From: an uncultured Alphaproteobacteria bacterium
Lineage (GTDB): Bacteria; Pseudomonadota; Alphaproteobacteria; Rickettsiales; UBA1997
Direction of reading: 5' to 3'
Assembly: GCA_903837365.1 (NCBI GenBank)
Contig: CAILUF010000096.1
Span: forward strand, 1 to 12,203
DNA length: 12,203 nt
Shown here: positions 6,591-12,203 of the stretch, one piece after another
Layout of the letters: the number at the start of each line of letters is the position of its first letter
How positions within the stretch are numbered: position 1 is the first letter of the stretch
Program-made: the position numbers and the translations under genes
The notes under the pieces: generated by a model
The model's input: the letters and a program-made list of their open reading frames with translations, nothing else
The model's database searches: none
Told to the model about the DNA's origin: nothing

Positions 6591-8420
6591 ATGATGAAAA
6601 GATTCTTAAATAAAATCAAATATAGCCTAGAAAGACTCGCCCTAACGATATTTTTATTGATGATTTTTAACCTACAAGTTTTCGCTCAAACCAATCAAGA
6701 TGCAATCAATCAACAAGATTGGATAACGCGAAATCAGCAAAATATTTTAGAAGACAAAAAACGCCAACAAGAGTTTGATAATATTAGCAAAGAATATGAG
6801 CGTAAGAAAAAAGAGGAAATAAAAAAATCTCAGCCAGTGATTAGCGGTAAAATTTCAAAATGCGTTTTGATCAAAGAAATCAACCTTCTTGAAGCCAATT
6901 CACTTTCAATTTTTCGTCAAAGAAAAATTGTCGCGCCATTTATCGGCAAATGCATGAAGGCAGAAACTCTAGCTTCCGTTATCAAAGCAGTTAGCGATTA
7001 TTATCAAAATAAAGGCTATGTCACAACTCAGCTCATGGTTCCAAAACAAAATTTACAAAGTGGAATTCTAGATCTTCAAATCATCGAAGGAAAAATTGAA
7101 AAAATTTCTTTAGACAAAGATCGTGTAATTGAAAAAATGCAAAAATTTACCGCCTTTGGTGACTCTGAAGGCGATGTTTTAAACCTAAATGACCTCAATC
7201 AAGGAATCTATCAAATCAATCGCCTACAATCAAATTCTGCGGTCATAAAAATTGAACCCGGTAGTAAAAGTGGTGAAAGCATTATAAAAATTTCTAACAA
7301 CAAAAAATTCCCCGCTAAATTAACAGCGAGTAAAGATAATCTAGGCAATAAATTTACTGGCGTTCAACGCACCAACTTTTATGCAAATTTTGATAATTTG
7401 CTTTTTTTAAATGATAATCTCAACCTAAATTACAGCACCAATCTCCACGACAAAAATCAAATCAAAGACATAAAATCTTTCAGTAGCAGTCTTTCAATTC
7501 CGTTTAAATATAACACTTTAACCTATGATTTTTCTCACTCTAACTTTAAAGGTCAAAATTCAGGAATAAATGGGCCAACGACTCTAAGCGGTTTTTCGCA
7601 GGTCTCAAAAATTACTCTTGATCGCGTTTTAATAAATAGCGCAAAATTAAGATTTTCAGTCAACACTTCCCTTACTGATAAATCATCAGCGAGCTATCTA
7701 AACGCTGAAAAAATTTCTACCTCCGAAAGAAAACTCTCAATTCTTAATTTTGGTTTTACAATATCTTCTTACCTTGATAACAATACTAGTTTTTTCTTAA
7801 ACCCTTCTTACTCAAGGGGTCTGAAGTTAATGAATGCAAAAAAAGATCAACCGAATTCTTTAAGCACAGCACCCAAAGCTCAGTTTGATACCTTCAAACT
7901 TTACGCCAATTTTTCTAAAAAATTTTCTTTGCCAAAAATTAATACTCCGTTAACTTTCGTTACTGAAATGAATGGTCAATACGCCAAACAAACACTTCTT
8001 GGATCCGAACAATTTTCGGTGGGTGGATATTATTCGGTTAGGGGATTTAGAGAAAATTATATCAATGGCGATTCTGGCTATAACCTCAGAAATAAAATTA
8101 ACTTCAATCTTGGATCATTCATCGCTCCATTTATTAAAAATAAAGATGATAAGCAACTAGGATTCTTCAATAAAAATCTTGTCCATCTAAATAAATTTTC
8201 ACTTGAGCCATTTTACGATTATGGCTATGTTAAAAATAAATATGTTGATGCTGGTGCCGATGGAAGACTTACAGGTGCTGGATTAAAAACGGTTTTTAGT
8301 AGTAGATATTTCAATGCCTCACTCACCTACTCCCAGGCGATCAATCATTCAAGATTAATCACCTCAAATTCAAAAGAAAAAAAATTAATTTACTTCGAAA
8401 TCAGCACTTCATGTTGCTGA
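6591..8420 (+). CDS. Two-partner secretion outer-membrane transporter (TpsB, FhaC/ShlB family)
   Basis: The 609-residue product is full length for a TpsB pore, which exports the adjacent TpsA across the outer membrane. A signal peptide ends near VFA-Q (residue 32). A Gln/Lys/Glu-rich helical segment (about 36-80) corresponds to the plug helix and linker. POTRA1 (about 91-168) has a Cys91/Cys121 pair and the hallmarks YYQNKGYVTTQLMVPKQ and GILDLQIIEGKI. POTRA2 follows (about 169-236), ending GESIIKI. The rest is a beta barrel with alternating residues, including YYSVRGFRENYINGDSG; VRGF at 483-486 is the family's conserved loop-6 tip motif. The last strand reads KLIYFEIS and is followed by TSCC, so the usual terminal aromatic residue is absent. 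ATG codons occur at 6591 and 6594; neither has a Shine-Dalgarno. The name 'tpsB' is a class label, so no symbol is given. Confidence 0.96.
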   Translation: MMKRFLNKIKYSLERLALTIFLLMIFNLQVFAQTNQDAINQQDWITRNQQNILEDKKRQQEFDNISKEYERKKKEEIKKSQPVISGKISKCVLIKEINLLEANSLSIFRQRKIVAPFIGKCMKAETLASVIKAVSDYYQNKGYVTTQLMVPKQNLQSGILDLQIIEGKIEKISLDKDRVIEKMQKFTAFGDSEGDVLNLNDLNQGIYQINRLQSNSAVIKIEPGSKSGESIIKISNNKKFPAKLTASKDNLGNKFTGVQRTNFYANFDNLLFLNDNLNLNYSTNLHDKNQIKDIKSFSSSLSIPFKYNTLTYDFSHSNFKGQNSGINGPTTLSGFSQVSKITLDRVLINSAKLRFSVNTSLTDKSSASYLNAEKISTSERKLSILNFGFTISSYLDNNTSFFLNPSYSRGLKLMNAKKDQPNSLSTAPKAQFDTFKLYANFSKKFSLPKINTPLTFVTEMNGQYAKQTLLGSEQFSVGGYYSVRGFRENYINGDSGYNLRNKINFNLGSFIAPFIKNKDDKQLGFFNKNLVHLNKFSLEPFYDYGYVKNKYVDAGADGRLTGAGLKTVFSSRYFNASLTYSQAINHSRLITSNSKEKKLIYFEISTSCC

Positions 8421-8443
8421 AGAAGAATAAAAATAACCGCTTA

Positions 8444-8459
8444 ATTTTAAGCTTAAAAT
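8444..8459. repeat. 16-bp perfect palindrome between tpsB and the small ORF
   Basis: ATTTTAAGCTTAAAAT is its own reverse complement. It overlaps a second small stem, GCTTAA-TT-TTAAGC, at 8439-8452. There is no loop of normal size and no clean T tract, so it is a poor terminator; it might be a protein-binding site or a weak processing/attenuation hairpin inside the operon. Confidence 0.4.
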
Positions 8460-8469
8460 AATTTAATTT

Positions 8470-8676
8470 ATGAACCAAAAAATAAGTAAAAAAGAGAGTT
8501 TTGAAAAAATTTCATCTCCAAATAAAATGAAAAATACAAACAAAATAATCAAAAAATTTTCTGCGAGCAAAATAATCAAAAATTTCTCTGCGAGCAAAAT
8601 AATCAACAATTTTTTGAAGATATATCAAGCTGATATTTCCTGCTTTTTTCCAGCGCTAAAATTTAAAGGAATATAA
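8470..8676 (+). CDS. Small Lys/Asn-rich ORF (68 aa) directly upstream of tpsA, same frame
   Basis: I do not recognise a family. The frame encodes a very basic 68-residue peptide. Its middle contains two near-identical nonapeptides, KIIKKFSAS and KIIKNFSAS, and a third partial one (KIINNF), arising from a 27-bp tandem repeat. No signal peptide is evident. It ends with TAA at 8674-8676, nine bases before the tpsA ATG, and lies in the same reading frame as tpsA, so only one stop codon separates it from the exoprotein. An AAAGGA sequence (8665-8670) lies within its last codons. It could be a real small protein, a leader coupling translation of tpsA, or the cut-off N-terminal extension of an older TpsA. 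The ORF is short, so chance is not excluded. Confidence 0.45.
   Translation: MNQKISKKESFEKISSPNKMKNTNKIIKKFSASKIIKNFSASKIINNFLKIYQADISCFFPALKFKGI
8542..8613 (+). repeat. 27-bp tandem repeat, about 2.7 copies
   Basis: Units begin at 8542, 8569 and 8596, each with AAAATAATCAA. The first two units differ at only two positions and both end CTCTGCGAGC or TTCTGCGAGC; the third diverges after about 18 bases. The period is nine codons, so the reading frame is kept. Confidence 0.9.
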
Positions 8677-8685
8677 AATATTTCC

Positions 8686-11600
8686 ATGAAATTTTTTTTG
8701 AAAATAATAAAATTTACCAAAAACTTCGTAAGGTCCTTTGCGATCATCTCCTTGATATTAGAGCAGTTCATCTTTGTCTTTACTGCTACCGCTCAAACTC
8801 TTTCAATTACTCCTGATGGTTCAACCAATACTCAAATTTCGCAAACTGCTTCAGGAATTGATCAAATAAATATTGCAACTCCCAACGCCAATGGAATTAG
8901 TCATAATAAATTTACTGACTATAACGTTAACGCTAGTGGTCAGATCATTAACAATTTTTCTGGTAAAAATTCTGCAGAAATTGCCGCTGGTTTGGGCGCA
9001 ACTTCTGTAACTCAAACTCAGATTGCTGGACTTGTAACAACGAATGGTAATCTTAATCTTTCAGGAAGCGCTAAAGTAATTCTTAACGAAGTCACTTCTG
9101 GGAACATTTCGCAACTTTTAGGTTATACGGAAATTGCTGGCACAAAAGCCGATTTAATTTTGGCGAATCCAAATGGAATCGCTTGCAAATCTTGCGGATT
9201 CATTAATACCGCAAAGCTTTTGATGATAGCTGGAAATAGTAATTTTGATGCGCATAATAATCTTGGCTTTAACTTAAAAGAACAGACCTTACCAAATCTT
9301 TATGTTCCTTTAATTACTATTGATGGCCTTGGGCTTGATGTCACTAGAACTAGCGGAACCGAAATTATCGCATCTTCGGTTAAACTTTTGTCACAAATTT
9401 ATGGAAGCGATAGCAATTCTTTAGGAATAAAAACTGGCGAAGGTTACGCGCAACAAGATCATTCGCGAGATTGGCAAATTAATCTAAACGATCAATTTAA
9501 GCAAGACGCAAAAATGAGCGAATCGAATGCAAACGATAAACCAGTTTTCGCCATTGATGCATCAGCTCTAGCGCAAATCCAAGCTGGTCAAATCTATTTA
9601 ATTGCTACCAAGCAAGGTGTTGGTGTAAAGATGGAAAACGAAATTTTAGCATCATCTACTCTTACCCTTGATGCCAATGGCGATATTTATTACAAAAGCA
9701 TTTCCGTTGGCGATACCGCAAATATAAGATCCAGTGGAGCGATTCAAACCATTGATTCCAACTCTTCAATTTCTGCACCATCAATCAATATTTCCGCAAA
9801 TAATTTTAATAATTCTGGTTTGATTTTAGCTGAAAATTTAAATATTTACGATAGCGAAAATTTTAACAATTCAGGAAATCTTAAAGCTCTAAATCTCAAT
9901 CTCTCAAACATCGCCAACCTCAATAATTCTGGAAATATTTTTGGACAAAATTCACTCGGCATTTCTGGCGAAAATTTAACTAATAATTCTTCAGGAAATA
10001 TTTACTCGCCAGTTGATTACACGATTGCTCTTAATGGCCTTTTGATCAACTCTGGCTTAATTACTTCGGCAAATAATTTAACATTAAATTCAAATCAATT
10101 AAACAATTCTGGAGAAATTTCAGCACAAAATAATCTTAATTTTTCAATTGCAAATTCGGCAATTAATTCAAGAAATTTAATTGCCAAAAATACTTTTAAT
10201 CTTAGCGCTAATTCGCTTACAAATTCTGGTGCAACACAAAGCGATGGGAGTTCGACATTTAATCTCTCTTCGTTAAATAATCAAAAAGATAGCACAATTT
10301 ATTCGGGAGAATCTCTAAATTTTAATATTGCAACTACCTTAAAAAACTCTGGTAAAATTTCTACTTCAAATGATCTAAAAATTACTGGAAATTCAACGAT
10401 CAGCAATTATTCAAAGATTCTTGCTAACGGCAATTTAACCATTTCTGCAAATAGTTTGAGAAGTGGTTCTTATGGAATGGTTTCACTTCTTGACGGAGTT
10501 TATGTTGATATAAATAGCCCTGATTTTGGCAATAATTCCGATGCGATAATTTCTTCTCGAGCTAAATCTTTAAATCTTTCTCTTAAAGCCAATTTACAAA
10601 ATTTAGGCGAATTAAGTTCCGTTGATGCCCTAAGCATAAGCAGTCCTAGTTTTGCAAATTTTGGAAATATCATTGGCAATAATATTTTAAATCTTTCTGC
10701 TTCACTTAATTTTTTTAACGCTAGAAATATTGAAAGTAATCAAGATACAACAATCATCACTCCATATTTTTACAATTCGGGTTTTATCAATTCTTTTCAA
10801 AGCGCAATGATTGATGCTGATGAAATTTCAAATCAAAGTGGTGGCAAAATATTAACCACCAATGATCTAGCCCTTACTTCAACTTCACTAAACAATGATG
10901 GTTTAATTTCTTCGAGCAATAATTTAACATTAAATTCAAATCAATTAAATAATTCTGGGGAAATTTCTGCTCTAAATAATCTTGATTTTTTAATTACTAA
11001 TTTACTAAACAATGATGGTTTAATTTCTTCGAGCAATAATTTAACATTAAATTCAAATCAATTAAATAATTCTGGGGAAATTATTGTCAGCAATGCCAAT
11101 AATGCCAATAATGCCGATAATGCCGATAATGATTTTAATTTTAATTTAAATTTAACTAATAACCTCACCAACTCAGGAATTTTAAGCTCTCTTGGCAATT
11201 TTAACATTAATAGTAATTCCAATATCACCAATGATAATCAAATCCTAAGCAAGGGAAATCTAAATATTTTTGTACAAAATTTAACCAATAATTATTTGAT
11301 CCAATCAAATAAAAATCTGACTTTGAATTTAGATAGTTTAACTAATAACAATAACATAATTTCTGGCGATGAGTTTAATATTTTAGCGATAAAAGATGTT
11401 ACAAATTCTGGTTTTCTTGAGAGTCTCAAGGGATTTAATATCACCGCCGAAAATGTTTCTAATACTGGATCTGCATTAATTTTAGCTAATAATAATTTAA
11501 CAATTAGTGCATCAATCATCGATAATCAAAACACTAAACCATTAACTTCAATTATCACTTCAGGAATTGTTTCAAAAGACGGTGACATAAATCTTTTTAC

Positions 11601-12203
11601 CGATGATTTAAAAAATAATTCGGGTTTGGTTTTTGGTAAATCAACTTCAGTTTCAGCGCTTGAAGCAAGGAAAGTCAATCTTTACAATAGTTTTGGTGCA
11701 TTTATCTCAACCATAGAAATTAGTTTAGATCTTGGCGATATTGACTATATTCTTACGGGAGATGTAAGTGCACAAAATATCGATATCACTGCCAATAATA
11801 TCATTAATCAAGGTCATGTTATTGCTTTGGATTTTATCAAACTAAACGCTACGGGAAATAGTGGAATTGCAGGAAGTGGTAATATCACTAATGGTTTTGC
11901 AAATGGCGATAATTCCAATATTTTACTTGCTTCGGGAACTTACTTAAACTTAATTGCCAAAAATAATATCGATAATTACGCAACAATTTTAGGAACCACA
12001 GATACTACTCTCACAGCTACTTACGGCAATATCAATAATTACAATAATGGAGTAATTTCTGCTGGATACCAAACCGCAACTTTAAACGCATTAAACGGAT
12101 CATTCAATAATACGAAGAAAAATTCTATTTTTACTTCCGATAATAACGCAATATTGAATGTTAAAGACCTAAATAATTTCGGGGAAATTTCCATAGCAAA
12201 TGA
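8686..12203 (+). CDS. Two-partner secretion exoprotein (TpsA), filamentous-haemagglutinin-like, 5' part
   Basis: The frame is open from ATG 8686 to the window edge (1172 complete codons) without a stop. The first 36 residues form a Sec signal peptide (basic start, hydrophobic core, cleavage likely after TATA). The TPS secretion domain (about 37-260) shows GIDQINIATPNANGISHNK, NPNGI at 161-165 and CxxC at Cys167/Cys170 followed by GFIN, as in HpmA/ShlA-type proteins. This domain is recognised by the POTRA domains of the partner pore. Residues about 286-314 read PVFAIDASALAQIQAGQIYL then TKQGVGV, a conserved segment of large FHA-like proteins. From about 320 onward there is an Asn/Ser-rich right-handed beta-helix with roughly 20-residue cycles of the type NNLTLNSNQLNNSGEI. 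The start is favoured by the signal peptide; AAAGGA lies 15 bases upstream. Likely an adhesin, haemolysin or contact-dependent toxin; the C-terminus that would decide is outside the window. Confidence 0.96.
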   Translation, partial: MKFFLKIIKFTKNFVRSFAIISLILEQFIFVFTATAQTLSITPDGSTNTQISQTASGIDQINIATPNANGISHNKFTDYNVNASGQIINNFSGKNSAEIAAGLGATSVTQTQIAGLVTTNGNLNLSGSAKVILNEVTSGNISQLLGYTEIAGTKADLILANPNGIACKSCGFINTAKLLMIAGNSNFDAHNNLGFNLKEQTLPNLYVPLITIDGLGLDVTRTSGTEIIASSVKLLSQIYGSDSNSLGIKTGEGYAQQDHSRDWQINLNDQFKQDAKMSESNANDKPVFAIDASALAQIQAGQIYLIATKQGVGVKMENEILASSTLTLDANGDIYYKSISVGDTANIRSSGAIQTIDSNSSISAPSINISANNFNNSGLILAENLNIYDSENFNNSGNLKALNLNLSNIANLNNSGNIFGQNSLGISGENLTNNSSGNIYSPVDYTIALNGLLINSGLITSANNLTLNSNQLNNSGEISAQNNLNFSIANSAINSRNLIAKNTFNLSANSLTNSGATQSDGSSTFNLSSLNNQKDSTIYSGESLNFNIATTLKNSGKISTSNDLKITGNSTISNYSKILANGNLTISANSLRSGSYGMVSLLDGVYVDINSPDFGNNSDAIISSRAKSLNLSLKANLQNLGELSSVDALSISSPSFANFGNIIGNNILNLSASLNFFNARNIESNQDTTIITPYFYNSGFINSFQSAMIDADEISNQSGGKILTTNDLALTSTSLNNDGLISSSNNLTLNSNQLNNSGEISALNNLDFLITNLLNNDGLISSSNNLTLNSNQLNNSGEIIVSNANNANNADNADNDFNFNLNLTNNLTNSGILSSLGNFNINSNSNITNDNQILSKGNLNIFVQNLTNNYLIQSNKNLTLNLDSLTNNNNIISGDEFNILAIKDVTNSGFLESLKGFNITAENVSNTGSALILANNNLTISASIIDNQNTKPLTSIITSGIVSKDGDINLFTDDLKNNSGLVFGKSTSVSALEARKVNLYNSFGAFISTIEISLDLGDIDYILTGDVSAQNIDITANNIINQGHVIALDFIKLNATGNSGIAGSGNITNGFANGDNSNILLASGTYLNLIAKNNIDNYATILGTTDTTLTATYGNINNYNNGVISAGYQTATLNALNGSFNNTKKNSIFTSDNNAILNVKDLNNFGEISIAN
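10072..10137 (+). repeat. Diverged copy of the tpsA internal repeat
   Basis: The stretch starting at 10072 shares a perfect 32-base match with the two later copies (at 10919 and 11036), then continues with scattered differences. It encodes NNLTLNSNQLNNSGEISAQN. It appears to be the older member of the repeat family from which the later pair arose. Confidence 0.8.
10887..10965 (+). repeat. 79-bp perfect direct repeat in tpsA, copy 1
   Basis: Every base of 10887-10965 recurs at 11004-11082. The copies are 117 bp (39 codons) apart, so the frame is conserved. The encoded unit runs from LNNDGLISSSNNLTLNSNQ through LNNSGEI. Identity at silent sites points to a recent duplication or gene conversion. 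Confidence 0.95.
11004..11082 (+). repeat. 79-bp perfect direct repeat in tpsA, copy 2
   Basis: Second copy of the repeat at 10887-10965, without a mismatch. The sequence diverges immediately after GGGGAAATT, where this copy leads into the 9-bp Asn/Ala/Asp tandem repeat. Confidence 0.95.
11092..11127 (+). repeat. 9-bp in-frame tandem repeat (4 copies) in tpsA
   Basis: AATGCCAAT, AATGCCAAT, AATGCCGAT, AATGCCGAT are head to tail and encode NANNANNADNAD. The period of three codons allows slippage to change length without breaking the frame. A run of AATTTTAATTTAAATTT-type sequence follows, also of low complexity. Confidence 0.92.

Noticed and set aside
7972..8160. 62-codon plus-strand frame
   Set aside because: It lies in another frame inside the tpsB barrel region, which has strong family motifs here (VRGF).
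8542..8613. CRISPR array
   Set aside because: The repeats are head to tail without unique spacers and lie inside a reading frame.
11292..11519. 75-codon minus-strand frame
   Set aside because: Antisense to the beta-helix of tpsA; the repetitive Asn/Leu codons on the plus strand produce open reverse frames.
9500..12203. Frameshift or fragmentation in tpsA
   Set aside because: The frame stays open to the window edge and keeps the NNSG beta-helix pattern throughout; the repeats have lengths divisible by three.

Overview
The window is very AT-rich and reads as chromosomal DNA of an alphaproteobacterium, most likely a host-associated lineage with a reduced genome (Rickettsiales-like). This is inferred from base composition, from an alpha/beta hydrolase whose motifs (HPHPLYGGTMNNK, FRGVGRSQG, GFSFGAW) resemble the version common in alphaproteobacteria, from a DNA polymerase III delta-prime without the usual zinc-binding cysteines, and from an ankyrin-type gene relic. 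It is not an extreme reduction: de novo purine synthesis (purN), glycolysis (pgk) and peptidoglycan recycling (anmK) are represented. Almost no gene has a canonical Shine-Dalgarno sequence.

Left part (1-1899, minus strand): pgk followed 39 bases later by purN, probably co-transcribed leftwards. A 273-base AT-rich spacer (1900-2172) separates them from a rightward series.

Middle part (2173-5236, plus strand): a 65-residue uncharacterised protein, a COG2945-type alpha/beta hydrolase with an unusual Arg/Lys-rich C-terminal tail, holB (clamp-loader delta-prime) and anmK (anhydro-MurNAc kinase). holB and anmK overlap by four bases (ATGA), which indicates translational coupling. Between anmK and the next gene, 5237-5675 holds the decayed end of an apparent ankyrin-repeat gene, damaged in part by a 13-bp tandem duplication, and then a six-codon mini-ORF with the only textbook ribosome binding site in the window.

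Right part (5676-12203, plus strand): a two-partner secretion (type Vb) locus. It contains a parvulin-like periplasmic lipoprotein that lacks both conserved parvulin histidines, a TpsB/FhaC/ShlB-family outer-membrane transporter (two POTRA domains, 16-strand-type barrel, VRGF motif), a 68-codon Lys/Asn-rich ORF with a 27-bp tandem repeat, and a very large haemagglutinin-like TpsA exoprotein that is still open at the right edge after 1172 codons. TpsA has a signal peptide, a TPS secretion domain with NPNGI and CxxC, and a long Asn-rich beta-helix with near-identical and identical internal repeats. The likely flow is: Sec export of TpsA, periplasmic holding by the parvulin lipoprotein, recognition of the TPS domain by the POTRA domains of TpsB, and surface display or release. 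The most noteworthy points are the built-in parvulin chaperone, the small ORF that lies in the same frame as tpsA with one stop codon between them, and the repeat-driven variability inside tpsA.
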